This document shows positions 28,934 to 41,900 of a DNA stretch of 64,000 nucleotides, one piece after another. Origin of the DNA: Hydrogenophaga pseudoflava NBRC 102511 (lineage in GTDB: Bacteria; Pseudomonadota; Gammaproteobacteria; Burkholderiales; Burkholderiaceae_C). Under the pieces are notes generated by a model that saw only the letters and a list, made by a program, of their open reading frames with translations, was not told where the DNA came from and made no database searches. The DNA lies in contig NZ_BCWQ01000002.1 in the NCBI RefSeq assembly GCF_001592285.1, forward strand, positions 62,001-126,000. The letters run 5' to 3'. The position numbers were made by a program, and so were the translations under genes. Numbering within the stretch: the first letter of the stretch is position 1; every line of letters starts with the position of its first letter.

Positions 28934-29388
28934 AGTTGCCACAGGACACGCTGACGATCGACCCGATCGCCATGAACGTGGTCAACCGGGTGGCTGCCGG
29001 GAGCCGGCTGGAGGGAGACTTGCTGTTCGAAGGCGGTCTGCTGGTCCAGGGAGAAATCTCCGGGCAGATTCGGGTCAACGGTCGGCTCATCATCTGGAAG
29101 GGTGGCGTGGTGCGGGGCACGGTGCGCGTGCAGGGCGACCTGTACCTGTTTGGCCAGCTCGGCGTGACCGAAGGTTCGGCGCAGGACACGCAGCTCGAAT
29201 GCCACGGCATGGCCTATGTAGCCCAGACCGGTGTGTCCACGGGCACGCTGATGGCCAAACGATTGCAGCTGTACGAGGGCGCGGATCTTCGCGGGCCGTT
29301 CAAGACGCTAAAGTTGGGAAGCACCCTGCCCGTGTTGCATGATGTCCAGTCCCAGCAGCCCTTGAGAGCACCCGGAGGCCGATCATGA
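28930..29388 (+). CDS. Bactofilin-family polymer-forming protein (1 of 3)
   Basis: 152-aa bactofilin: a beta-helix repeat pattern, roughly residues 15-120, with SRLEGDLLFEGGLLVQGEISGQIRVNGRLIIWKGGVVRGTVRVQGDLYLFGQL. Bactofilins self-assemble into nucleotide-free filaments that scaffold cell-wall enzymes or organelles. No membrane helix. Coupled by ATGA overlaps to the upstream membrane gene and to the next bactofilin. Confidence 0.85.
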   Translation: MKLPQDTLTIDPIAMNVVNRVAAGSRLEGDLLFEGGLLVQGEISGQIRVNGRLIIWKGGVVRGTVRVQGDLYLFGQLGVTEGSAQDTQLECHGMAYVAQTGVSTGTLMAKRLQLYEGADLRGPFKTLKLGSTLPVLHDVQSQQPLRAPGGRS

Positions 29389-29975
29389 AAGCACGCCGCT
29401 ATATCCCTCCCGAACGCCACCTCGAACAGCACCCAGGATCCCAGACCATGATGAACGACCAGAACAGCTTCCCAGCCGTGCCCAGTCCGGAGCAGCAACC
29501 TGCATCCGACCTGCCGCAGGCGCTGGAGGTGGACGTGGGCCGCGCCATGCCGCCGGCCATGGCAGAACCGATTCCCATGCTGCAGGCTCAGGACAGCACC
29601 ATGCCTGAGATCGACGCGACCGATGTGGCCTCGGCCCGCAGCATGCTGGCCGACGGCATGCACTTTGTGGGCAACGCCCTGCTCAAGGGGCCGTTCAGCG
29701 TGGCGGGCCAGATTGATGGCAACCTCACGCAGGCCGAAGGCATCCAGGTGTCGGTGGTGATCACCGAAACCGGGCGCGTCAAGGGGGACATCACCGCCCA
29801 CAAGATCTCCGTCATGGGGCACACCGATGGTGTGCTCGACTCGGGCCAGGGCGAAGTGTCCCTGCACGACTCCGCCAGCGTTCACGGACTGGTGCGCTAC
29901 GGGCGCATCCAGGTCAACGGCGCCGATCTGAACGCCACGCTCGAACGCGTGGCACCCGCCCGGAAAGTGACCTGA
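29385..29975 (+). CDS. Bactofilin-family polymer-forming protein (2 of 3), with long N-terminal arm
   Basis: 196 aa: an ~85-residue Pro/Gln/acidic-rich N-terminal arm followed by a bactofilin core (MHFVGNALLKGPFSVAGQIDGNLTQ, then VVITETGRVKGDITAHKISVMGHTDGVL). The arm is longer than in most bactofilins and could bind a partner. Starts by ATGA overlap with the previous gene. A nearby in-frame Met-Met at residues 22-23 is an alternative start. Confidence 0.8.
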   Translation: MKARRYIPPERHLEQHPGSQTMMNDQNSFPAVPSPEQQPASDLPQALEVDVGRAMPPAMAEPIPMLQAQDSTMPEIDATDVASARSMLADGMHFVGNALLKGPFSVAGQIDGNLTQAEGIQVSVVITETGRVKGDITAHKISVMGHTDGVLDSGQGEVSLHDSASVHGLVRYGRIQVNGADLNATLERVAPARKVT

Positions 29976-29982
29976 CGGCCTC

Positions 29983-30462
29983 ATGCAGTGGCAGCGGAGC
30001 GAACACCAGCAACCGCCAGCTCCCCGCCAGTCGTCGGTCCCCGACTCCGAGGCGGTGCGTCTGGCCGCGCTCCAGGCCAGCTGGCGCCGGGACCGGCGTG
30101 TGGGACGGCGCAGGATCGTCTGGCGCTGGATCGTCTGGTTCGCCCTGCGGTACCTGCCCTGGCTGGTGGCCGCACTGGCACTGCTGTTCGCCGCGGGCTA
30201 CCTGGCAGGCTGGCTCCCGGCAACGCCCGCAGCAGCCGAGCCACGAATGATCGAAGCAGAGGCTGCGATGTACGCGCCCTTGCCGGCTGCTGTGGACCCT
30301 CCGGAGTCCATTGCCGAAACTGACTGGACGCCGCTGAATCTGCACGCCAACGCGCAGCTTGAATTCGCCGCCAACGCAACGACAACAGCCGTTGAAGCGC
30401 TGACATCTCCCGATACACTAACCCTCACCCCTGAAAACTGGTTGCACAGCAAGGAGCCCTGA
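29983..30462 (+). CDS. Single-pass membrane protein of the bactofilin cluster
   Basis: Not recognised by family. 159 aa: an Arg-rich N-terminal segment (QASWRRDRRVGRRRIVWRW), one membrane helix at ~53-78 (ALRYLPWLVAALALLFAAGYLAGW) and an ~80-residue Ala/Pro/Thr-rich C-terminal part. Positive-inside residues put the N-terminus in the cytoplasm and the C-terminal part in the periplasm. Seven nt after the second bactofilin and 4 nt before the third, so it is likely co-expressed with them. Confidence 0.6.
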   Translation: MQWQRSEHQQPPAPRQSSVPDSEAVRLAALQASWRRDRRVGRRRIVWRWIVWFALRYLPWLVAALALLFAAGYLAGWLPATPAAAEPRMIEAEAAMYAPLPAAVDPPESIAETDWTPLNLHANAQLEFAANATTTAVEALTSPDTLTLTPENWLHSKEP

Positions 30463-30466
30463 TCTC

Positions 30467-30871
30467 ATGAGCCACAACCCTGCGTCCACGCGCCTCGTTC
30501 CGGCCGAGCGCCTTTCCGCCATCACCAGCTTGATCGCCGAAGGCGCCGTGTTCGACGGCAACTTTCACACCACGCGCGACCAGGGCATCAAGGTCGACGG
30601 CCAGCTCAAAGGCAACATCACCTTCGAAACCGGCGGCACCCTGCATGTGGGCGCCACTGGCGTGATCGAGAACACCCGGCTCGAGGCCGACTATGTGTTC
30701 ATCGAAGGCAAGGTGATCGGCGCCGTGATCGCCCGCAAGGCGCTGGAAATCACCGGCTCGGCCACGCTGATCGGCGACGCCAGCTACGACGAGCTGATCG
30801 ACATTCATCCGCGCGCCCGGGTGCGCGGCAAGATCGAGTACCGGGGCGACATCGACGCAGCGCAGAACTGA
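30467..30871 (+). CDS. Bactofilin-family polymer-forming protein (3 of 3)
   Basis: 134-aa bactofilin with the best match to the family core: ITSLIAEGAVFDGNFHTTRDQGIKVDGQLKGNITFETGGTLHVGATGVIENTRLEADYVFIEGKVIGAVIARK-type beta-helix turns (residues ~17-115). No membrane helix. Last gene of the cluster; a strong bidirectional terminator follows. Confidence 0.88.
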   Translation: MSHNPASTRLVPAERLSAITSLIAEGAVFDGNFHTTRDQGIKVDGQLKGNITFETGGTLHVGATGVIENTRLEADYVFIEGKVIGAVIARKALEITGSATLIGDASYDELIDIHPRARVRGKIEYRGDIDAAQN

Positions 30872-30890
30872 CCCCGTCTGCTGCGCCCAC

Positions 30891-30921
30891 AAAAAAAGCC
30901 TGCCACTTGGCAGGCTTTTTT
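30891..30921 (+). terminator. Bidirectional terminator between the bactofilin cluster and ppa
   Basis: AAAAAAGCCTGCC-ACTT-GGCAGGCTTTTTT, with an A-run before and a T-run after; it can end both convergent transcripts. Confidence 0.92.
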
Positions 30922-30953
30922 GCGCCCGACACCTCGAAGGTGGCGGTGAAAGA

Positions 30954-31490
30954 TCAGCCCTGCGCCTTGTTGTATGCAGCGATGCCGTCCATGATTTCCT
31001 TGTGCGCAGACTCGGGACCTTCCCAGCCCGCGACCTTGACCCACTTGCCCTGCTCCAGATCCTTGTAGTGCTCGAAGAAGTGTTCGATGGCTTTCAGGCG
31101 CATCGGGTTCAGGTCTTCCGGCTTCGTCCAGCGGCTGTAGAGCGACAGGATCTTGTTCGTCGGCACGGCCAGCACCTTGCCATCCTCCCCGGCTTCGTCG
31201 GTCATCTTCAGGATGCCGATGGCGCGGCAGGGCACCACGACACCAGGCATCAGCGGCACGGGGGTGACCACCAGCACATCGACCGGGTCGCCGTCGCCGG
31301 CGATGGTCTTGGGCACATAACCGTAGTTGGTCGGGTAGTGCATGGCGGTGTTCATGAAACGGTCCACGAAGATCGCGCCCGATTCCTTGTCCACTTCGTA
31401 CTTGATCGGATCGCCGTTCATGGGGATCTCGATGATGACGTTGAACGCTTCGGGGATCTTGTCGCCAGGGGTGACGTTGTCGAGAGACAT
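30954..31490 (-). CDS. ppa: Inorganic pyrophosphatase (soluble, family I)
   Basis: Hydrolyses cytoplasmic pyrophosphate. 178 aa with the signature [10 protein letters not shown] (metal-binding aspartates), plus [11 protein letters not shown] and [12 protein letters not shown]. Divergent from the membrane pyrophosphatase gene 240 nt away, so one region must control two enzymes that act on the same substrate. Confidence 0.96.
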   Translation of the reverse strand: MSLDNVTPGDKIPEAFNVIIEIPMNGDPIKYEVDKESGAIFVDRFMNTAMHYPTNYGYVPKTIAGDGDPVDVLVVTPVPLMPGVVVPCRAIGILKMTDEAGEDGKVLAVPTNKILSLYSRWTKPEDLNPMRLKAIEHFFEHYKDLEQGKWVKVAGWEGPESAHKEIMDGIAAYNKAQG

Positions 31491-31627
31491 GGGTTCTTTG
31501 GAAAGTTGAAGAAAACGCTAGTGATTAACCCTGATTTTACTGATTCCAACCTGACTTCCTGATCCATATCAGTTCGTGTCTGAAGCAATTCCCGCTACAT
31601 TCACTTCGTTGGCCAATCGCCCTGCCC

Positions 31628-31697
31628 CACCCGCCCCGGGTGCGTGACGGACGCGAGGAAGCAACGCAGCGGGGGTAGTCCTCTCAGCGTTGCCCCC
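31628..31697 (+). promoter_or_regulatory. Structured 5' leader candidate before hppA
   Basis: Two inverted repeats lie in the hppA leader: CACCCG-CCC-CGGGTG (31628-31642) and GCAACGC (31661-31667) with GCGTTGC (31687-31693). A G5 run inside the second loop (31671-31675) can pair with the C-run right after it (31694-31697), giving a possible pseudoknot. No known riboswitch class was recognised. Confidence 0.35.
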
Positions 31698-31730
31698 TCC
31701 AAGTCAAACGTTACGGAGCAGGAGAAATCT

Positions 31731-33791
<2,061 letters not shown>

Positions 33792-33846
33792 TCGCTTCGA
33801 CGCCTGCTCCGGCGGTCACAGCGCATGGCCCAGGAGCAGAGCCGGT

Positions 33847-34458
33847 TCATACCACGGGCGAACACGCCAGGCGGCGCACCACCTCGCTGGCCACAGGCGT
33901 CATGGCGGGCAGTTCCGCCACCCGCCCCTGTTCGATGGCCTGCAGGATCAGTTCGTTGATGCCGCCCACCGCGGCCAGTGCCAGTCCCTCGTCGATGCTG
34001 CTCTCCCCTGACCCGCGGCGAAGGGTCTCCACCATGAACGCGGCCAACGCATTCATGACGTCCCGGCGAGCCCGTTCGCCCGCCCCTCCCAGGTGATGGA
34101 TCTCGATGAACAGGGTCCGCAGCAGCTCGGGGTTGGCCGCCATGTGCGTGAGGTAGGCCTGCAACGCCTGCTCCAGCTGCTGCTGCCAGGGTCGCTCCGC
34201 CGACACCGAGTCCCGCAGGGTTTTCAGGGCGCTCATGCTCACCGCCCGATACAGGGCCAGGAAGCAGGCGTCCTTGCTCTCGAAGTGTTCGTAGAAGGTG
34301 CGCTTGGAGACACCCGCCTCACGCACCACGTCGGCAATGGTCACTGCGGCAAGCCCCTTGGTGGCGGCCACGCTGGCCATGCCTTGCAGCAGGCGTCGCC
34401 GGTGTTCGCTGCCGTTGGAGGTCTTCGGTGTGGTCTGGTTCAAGGCCATGACCGACAT
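33847..34458 (-). CDS. TetR family transcriptional regulator
   Basis: 203 aa. N-terminal TetR helix-turn-helix (residues ~20-65: MASVAATKGLAAVTIADVVREAGVSKRTFYEHF) and a C-terminal ligand domain. Two in-frame ATGs (34458 and 34449) are candidates; neither has a good ribosome-binding site. It is divergent from the di-iron-like gene, with an intervening palindrome (34528-34543) that is its likely operator. Confidence 0.87.
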   Translation of the reverse strand: MSVMALNQTTPKTSNGSEHRRRLLQGMASVAATKGLAAVTIADVVREAGVSKRTFYEHFESKDACFLALYRAVSMSALKTLRDSVSAERPWQQQLEQALQAYLTHMAANPELLRTLFIEIHHLGGAGERARRDVMNALAAFMVETLRRGSGESSIDEGLALAAVGGINELILQAIEQGRVAELPAMTPVASEVVRRLACSPVV

Positions 34459-34527
34459 CTTAGGCCGCGGGATCACAGGGGTTGCCGGCTTGACACCCAT
34501 GCCTGAAAGCAAGACCATGGCGAATTC

Positions 34528-34543
34528 GGTACCAACCGGTACC
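34528..34543 (+). promoter_or_regulatory. Palindromic operator candidate between the TetR gene and the di-iron-like gene
   Basis: GGTACC-AACC-GGTACC is two perfect palindromic hexamers on a 10-bp period (one helical turn), 17 nt before the plus-strand start codon. Typical geometry for a TetR dimer site; binding is inferred. Confidence 0.5.
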
Positions 34544-34560
34544 ACCAACCGCTTGAAGCC

Positions 34561-35385
34561 ATGACCGAACTTGTCGTCCGCCGCCTGTTGATCGATCTGG
34601 ACCAGCCCGTGGAACGCCACTGGTGCGGCGGTGACGCATTCCTGACCGCCTGGTTCAACGCCCTGTCCATGAGCTTCCCGATCGGCGAGCAGTTCTTCAT
34701 CGACTCGGTGCGCGCCGGCTTCAAGGCCCTGCCACCGGAACAACAGGCGCCGCTGCGCGACGAGGTCCAGGGCTTTGTGGGCCAGGAGGCCACGCACCGA
34801 CGCATCCACGCCTTGTTCAACGCCCAGATCGAGAAACATGGTCTGACCAACCACTGGGAGCCCAGAGCGCGTCGGCGGCTGGCACGGATGGACGGAGCCG
34901 ATGTGCGCCACGGTGTGGCCATCACGGCAGCCAACGAACATTTCACAGCCCTCTTCGCCGAGTGGATGCTCGCACACCCCGAGTTGCTGGATGGCTGCGA
35001 ACCCCGGCTGAAAACTCTGTGGTTGTGGCACAGCGCTGAGGAAGCCGAGCACAAGTCCACAGCCTTCGACATCTACCAGGCCCTGGGTGGCAGCCAAGCC
35101 TGGCGGCTGCGCTGGATGCGCCGCGTGACCGTGTTCTTCCTCGGCGACGCGCTTCGGCAGACCGTCTCCAACCTGCGCGCCGACGGCACGCTGTGGCGCT
35201 GGTCCACCTGGCGCAGCGCCGCCCGGCACCTGCTCGGACGAGACGGGCTGCTGCGCACCAGCTACACGCCATGGAAGCGCTACTTCCGACGAGACTTCCA
35301 CCCGACCCAGCAACACAGCGAGCTGTCCGAGCGCTGGCTGGCTGCCAACGCCCAGGTGTTCGTGCGGGTAGGCAGCAGCGCCTGA
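34561..35385 (+). CDS. Metal-dependent hydrolase family protein (di-iron-like, PF10118 type)
   Basis: 274-aa helical protein. EATH and EEAEH motifs (GQEATHRRIHAL at ~75-86; HSAEEAEHKSTAFD at ~160) with extra Glu/His residues look like a ferritin-like di-iron site, as in PF10118 predicted metal-dependent hydrolases. Divergent TetR neighbour suggests induction by a lipophilic or toxic compound, in line with similar pairs in other proteobacteria. Substrate unknown; no signal peptide. Confidence 0.75.
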   Translation: MTELVVRRLLIDLDQPVERHWCGGDAFLTAWFNALSMSFPIGEQFFIDSVRAGFKALPPEQQAPLRDEVQGFVGQEATHRRIHALFNAQIEKHGLTNHWEPRARRRLARMDGADVRHGVAITAANEHFTALFAEWMLAHPELLDGCEPRLKTLWLWHSAEEAEHKSTAFDIYQALGGSQAWRLRWMRRVTVFFLGDALRQTVSNLRADGTLWRWSTWRSAARHLLGRDGLLRTSYTPWKRYFRRDFHPTQQHSELSERWLAANAQVFVRVGSSA

Positions 35386-35460
35386 GTGCCCGCGGGTATT
35401 GTCCCTGCCCAGAGCCCGTGTGTCCAGACTGGGCTATGCAGGGTCGACCATAATCTCGCC

Positions 35461-36576
35461 ATGTCCGAACGCGTGATTCCCCTGGTCGACCAACGCATGA
35501 CGACCCGCGCCGCGGTCGTTCCCACCACACCGATTGCTGCCACCGGTCTGCTCGGCGATGCGCTCGGGCGGCCGCTGCGCGACCTGCGCATCAGCGTCAC
35601 CGACCGCTGCAACTTCCGCTGCAGCTACTGCATGCCCAAGTCGATTTTCGACAAGGACTATCCCTACCTGCCGCACAGCGCCCTGCTCAGCTTCGAGGAA
35701 ATCACCCGCATTGCGCGCCAGTTCGTGGCCCATGGCGTGCAGAAGATCCGCCTCACCGGCGGCGAGCCGCTGCTGCGCAAGAACATCGAGATCCTGATCG
35801 AGCAGCTGGCCGCACTGCGCACCACCGAAGGCAGGCCGCTGGACATCACGCTCACCACCAACGGCTCGCTGCTGCAACGCAAGGCGCGCGATCTCAAAGC
35901 CGCCGGGCTGCGCCGCGTCACAGTGAGTCTGGACGGGCTGGACGACGCCGTGTTCCGCGCCATGAACGATGTCGACTTCCCGGTGGCCGATGTGCTGCGC
36001 GGCATCGAGGCGGCGCGCGAGGCCGGACTGGGCCCGGTGAAGATCAACATGGTGGTCAAACGCGGCACCAACGAGCACGAGATCCTGCCGATGGCGCGCC
36101 ACTTCAAGGGCACCGGTGCGGTGCTGCGCTTCATCGAATACATGGACGTGGGCGCCACCAACGGCTGGCGCATGGACGAGGTGATGCCCAGCGCCGAGGT
36201 GGTGCAGCTGATCCACCGCGAACTGCCGCTGGTGCAGCTGGACCCGTCGGCGCCCGGTGAAACGGCCGAACGCTGGGGCTACGCCGACGGCAGCGGCGAG
36301 ATTGGCGTGATCAGCAGCGTGACGCAGGCCTTCTGCCGCGACTGCAACCGCGCCCGCCTCTCCACCGAAGGCAAGCTCTATCTCTGCCTGTTCGCCACCC
36401 AGGGACATGATCTCAAGCCGCTGGTGCGCGGTGGTGCCAGCGACGCCGAACTGGCCAGCGCCATCGCCGGCATCTGGCAGGGCCGTGACGACCGCTACTC
36501 GGAACTGCGCGCCTCCATGCCGCCAGACCAGAGCGCGGGCGGGCGCCGCATCGAAATGAGCTACATCGGAGGCTGA
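35461..36576 (+). CDS. moaA: GTP 3',8-cyclase MoaA
   Basis: Radical SAM enzyme for the first step of molybdenum cofactor synthesis. 371 aa; the SAM [4Fe-4S] motif is C50-x3-C54-x2-C57 ([10 protein letters not shown]), the second cluster cysteines lie in [19 protein letters not shown], and the C-terminus ends in Gly-Gly, needed for activity. ATG 35461 is the conserved start. It begins moaA-mobA-moeA (gaps 4 and 7 nt). Confidence 0.97.
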   Translation: MSERVIPLVDQRMTTRAAVVPTTPIAATGLLGDALGRPLRDLRISVTDRCNFRCSYCMPKSIFDKDYPYLPHSALLSFEEITRIARQFVAHGVQKIRLTGGEPLLRKNIEILIEQLAALRTTEGRPLDITLTTNGSLLQRKARDLKAAGLRRVTVSLDGLDDAVFRAMNDVDFPVADVLRGIEAAREAGLGPVKINMVVKRGTNEHEILPMARHFKGTGAVLRFIEYMDVGATNGWRMDEVMPSAEVVQLIHRELPLVQLDPSAPGETAERWGYADGSGEIGVISSVTQAFCRDCNRARLSTEGKLYLCLFATQGHDLKPLVRGGASDAELASAIAGIWQGRDDRYSELRASMPPDQSAGGRRIEMSYIGG

Positions 36577-36580
36577 ACCC

Positions 36581-37201
36581 ATGCAAGCGGGAGACATCAC
36601 CGGGCTGGTCCTGGCCGGCGGGCGCGGCTCGCGCATGGGCGGCGTCGACAAGGGGCTGCAGAACTTCCACGGCACGCCGCTGGCGCTGAACGCGCTGATG
36701 CGGCTGCAGATGCAGGAAGGAGGTCTGGTCGGCGACCTGATGGTCAACGCCAACCGCAACCTCTCGGCCTACGAGGCCTTCGGCACCCCGGTGTGGCCCG
36801 ACACACTCGACAATTTCGCCGGACCGCTGGCGGGCTTTCTCACCGGTCTGGAGCGCTGCGAAACCCCCTGGCTGCTGACCGTGCCCTGCGACTCGCCGCG
36901 CTTTCCGCTCGACCTGGCACGGCGTCTGGCAAAAGCCTTTGAATCGCCCGACACAGAGATCGCCATGGCGGCCGCCCGCGAGGACGACGGGCAATGGCGG
37001 TCCCAGCCGGTGTTCTGCCTGATGAAGGTGGACCTGCTCGAAAGCCTGGCCGACTTCACACGCGGCGGTGGCCGCAAGATCGACCACTGGACCGGCCAGC
37101 ACCGCACCGTGGTGGTGCCGTTTGACCGCTCGGGCGACGACCCGCTGGCGTTCACCAATGCCAACACGCTGGACGAACTGCACGCCCTCGAAAAACCGTG
37201 A
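36581..37201 (+). CDS. mobA: Molybdenum cofactor guanylyltransferase
   Basis: Adds GMP to molybdopterin to form the MGD cofactor used by DMSO-reductase family enzymes. 206 aa with the nucleotidyltransferase motif [17 protein letters not shown] and a [10 protein letters not shown] loop. Starts 4 nt after moaA, so co-transcribed. Confidence 0.95.
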   Translation: MQAGDITGLVLAGGRGSRMGGVDKGLQNFHGTPLALNALMRLQMQEGGLVGDLMVNANRNLSAYEAFGTPVWPDTLDNFAGPLAGFLTGLERCETPWLLTVPCDSPRFPLDLARRLAKAFESPDTEIAMAAAREDDGQWRSQPVFCLMKVDLLESLADFTRGGGRKIDHWTGQHRTVVVPFDRSGDDPLAFTNANTLDELHALEKP

Positions 37202-37208
37202 TGGACCG

Positions 37209-38486
<1,278 letters not shown>

Positions 38487-38492
38487 GCCGCC

Positions 38493-38954
38493 TCAGAGCC
38501 AGCGCCTCACACGCGCCATGTAGGTGCGGTACTCCTCGCCAAACAGGCCCAGCAGCACCCGTTCTTCGGGCGCAATCTGGAACCGGGTGAGGTACAGGAC
38601 GTAGGCCACCGGCCCCAACAGCAACGCCGGCCAGTGCGCGAGGTAGACGCCCCAGGCCAGCAACAGGAACACCATGCCGACGTACATGGGGTTGCGGGTG
38701 ATGCGGTAGACGCCGCGCGTGACCAAGGATGAGGCACGCTCGGGGCGCAGCGGATTGACCGTGGTGCGCGACGCGCGGAAGGCCAGCAGCCCCGCGAGAT
38801 CAAACGACAGTCCGACCAGCACCAGCAGCGCCAACGACAGTCCGTTCGACCCGGTGGGCACATGCCACTCGGGGCCGCCGGCCGCCCAGACCATCAGCAG
38901 CGCGGTGACCAGGCCCACCAGGGGCGGCGGCACCCGGTGTTCGAGCCAGCTCAT
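38493..38954 (-). CDS. Small membrane methyltransferase (isoprenylcysteine carboxyl methyltransferase-like)
   Basis: 153 aa, about four to five membrane helices. The SAM-binding region SSLVTRGVYRITRNPMYVGMVFLLL and the end EERVLLGLFGEEYRTYMARVRRWL are those of ICMT/PEMT-type bacterial proteins; substrate unknown. Its start overlaps the end of the RND pump gene (ATGA), so it may share the efflux operon. Confidence 0.83.
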   Translation of the reverse strand: MSWLEHRVPPPLVGLVTALLMVWAAGGPEWHVPTGSNGLSLALLVLVGLSFDLAGLLAFRASRTTVNPLRPERASSLVTRGVYRITRNPMYVGMVFLLLAWGVYLAHWPALLLGPVAYVLYLTRFQIAPEERVLLGLFGEEYRTYMARVRRWL

Positions 38955-41900
38955 TTGGCCACCAGCACGTCACCGGGATGCGACGGCACCTGGGCGGTCT
39001 CCTGCGGCAGCACGCGCGAGCCGTGCCGGGTGCGCGCCAGCAGCATGTACATGGTCGGCACCACGAAGATGGTCAGCAGCGTGCCCACCGACATTCCGCC
39101 CACGATGACCCAGCCAATCTGTTGGCGGCTCTCGGCGCCCGCGCCGGAGGCCAGCGCCAGCGGCAGGGCTCCGAGCACCATGGCACCAGTGGTCATCATG
39201 ATGGGGCGCAGGCGCAGCGCGGCGGCTGCGGTCACGGCCTCCAGCTTGGACTGGCCCTGCTCGCGCAGCTGGTTGGCGAACTCCACGATCAGGATGCCGT
39301 GCTTGGAGATCAGCCCCACCAGGGTGATCAGACCAATCTGGCTGAACACGTTGAGTGTGCCTCCCGTAAGCCGCAACGCCAGCAGCGCGCCGAGCATGGA
39401 CAAGGGCACCGACAGCAGGATGATGAACGGGTCGACGAAGCTCTCGAACTGGGCCGCCAGCACCAGAAAGATGAACAGCAGCGACAGCGCGAACACGATG
39501 GCCAGCGAACCCGACGAGCTGCGGAACTCCCTGCTCTGGCCGTTGAGGTCGGTGGTGTAGCCCGGCGGCAGCACCTCGGCCGCGATGGTGTTCATGATCT
39601 GCAGCGCATCGCCCAGCGCCAGCTCGGGACCGAGGTTGGCGGTGATGGAGGCGCTGCGCCGTTGACCGAAGTGGTTGAGCTCGCGCGGCACCACCACCTC
39701 GCTGACCTTGACCAGCGAAGCCAGCGGAATCATGGCGTCCCCCCGTCCGCGCACGAACAGGCGGTCGATGTCGTCGGGCGCGCTGCGCTGCGTGCGGTCG
39801 GTCTGCACCACCACGTCGTACTGCTCGCCGCCCTGCTTGTAGCGGGTCACGGTGCGCCCACCCAGCAGCGTCTCCACCGTGCGGGCGATGGCGTCCACGC
39901 TCACCCCCATGTCGGCGGCGCGCTCGCGGTCCACGTCCATGCGGATCTCCGGCTTGTTCAGCCGCAGGTCGGTGTCGACCTGCTGGAACCCGGGGTACTT
40001 CGCCATCTCGTCCTGGAAGCGGCGCACCGTGCGCGAGAGGTTTTCGTAACTGTCGCTGGTGACGATGACGTAGTTGATCGGCCGCTCGCGGAAGCCCTGG
40101 CCCAGCGAGGGCGGCGTGATCGGGAACGCGCTGATGCCCGGCAGCGCCCCGATCTTGGGCTGCAGCTCGCGCGCGATTTCCAGGGTGCTGCGCTCCCGCT
40201 CTTCCCAGGGTGTGGCACGCAGGAACACCGAGCCCTGGGCCACGGTCGGGTTGCCGATGTTGGCAAAGATGCGGTCGAACTCCGGGTAGTCCTGTCCGAT
40301 CCGTTCGACCGCTTCGGCGTAACGGCGCGTGTAGTTCAGCGTGGCGCCGTCCGGGCCGTTGATGTTGACCAGGATCACGCCCCGGTCCTCCAGCGGCGCC
40401 AGCTCCTGCTTGGTGGTCTTGAGCAGCCACCAGCTGCCCACCGCGCTGGCGAGCATGATGCCCACCACCAGCCAGCGCACCCGCAGCGCACCGGCCAGCA
40501 TGCGGCTGTAGCCGTTGGTGATGGCCACCAGCACGCGCTCCATGCCTCTGTCGAACCAGCCTGGGTTGGGGTTGTGGCGCAGCAGCTTGCTGCTCATCAT
40601 GGGCGAGAGCGTCAGCGCCACGAAGCCCGAAACCACCACCGCGCCGGCCAGGGCAAGCGCAAACTCGGCGAACAGGCGTCCGGTGCGCCCGGGCGTGAAG
40701 GCCAGCGGCGCGTACACCGCCGCCAGCGTCAGCGTCATGGCCACCACCGCGAAGCCGATCTCGCGCGCCCCTCTGATGGCAGCGTCGAAAGGTTTCATGC
40801 CCTCCTCGATGTGCCGGTAGATGTTCTCCAGCACCACGATGGCATCGTCCACCACCAGACCGATGGCCAGCACCAGCGCCAGCAGCGTCAGGGTGTTGAT
40901 GGAAAAACCGAACAGCGCCATCAGCGCGAAGGAGCCGACCAGGCTGACAGGGATCGTCACCAGCGGAATGATGGAGGCGCGCAGCGTTCGCAGGAACACG
41001 AAGATCACCAGTGCCACCAGCACCACCGCTTCGGCGATGGTGGTGTAGACCGCCTTGATCGAGCGGTCAATGAAGACCGAATTGTCGTTGGCGATGTCGA
41101 CGTTGATGCCGGGCGGCAGGTCGGCCTTGACTTTCTCCAGCAACTGGCGCACTCCCGCCGAGAGTTCCAGCGGGTTGGCCGTGGCCTGGCGGATCACGCC
41201 CAGCGACACCGAGTCGCGGCCGTTCAGGCGCACCGAGCTGCGTTCGTCCTGAGGGCCCTGCACCACCCGCGCCACGTCGCCCAGCCGGATCGGCAGGCCG
41301 TTGACGTTGCGGATGGTGACGTCGCGGAACTGCTGCGGCGTCTGCAGGTCGGTGGCGGCGGTCACGTTGAACTCGCGCTGGCTGCTCTCGATGCGACCGG
41401 CCGGCACCTCGAGGTTGGAACGCCGCAGCGCATCCTCGATGTCCTGCACCGTGAGCCCATAGGCCGCGAGGCGGTCGGGGTCGGCCCAGATGCGCATGGA
41501 GTACTTGCGCTCGCCGTACACCCGCACCTCGGCAGCACCCGGCGCGGTCTGCAGCACCGGCTTGGCGATTCGGTTGGCCAGATCGGACAGCTGCAGCGCG
41601 CTGTGGGTGTCGGAAGTCAGGGCCAGCCAGATCACCGGAAAGGCATCGGCCTCCACCTTCGCGATCACCGGCTCGTCGATGCCCTGCGGCAGGCGCTGCC
41701 TCACCCGGCTGACCTTGTCGCGCACATCGGCAGCGGCCGAGTCGGGGTCGCGTTCGAGCTTGAAGCGCACCGTGATCTGGCTGCGCTCCTGTCGGCTGAT
41801 GGAGGTGATCACGTCCACCCCCTCGATGCCGGCAATGGAATCCTCCAGCGGTTTGCTGACCTGCGACTCGACCACCTCGCTGGAGGCCCCGGTGAAGGTG

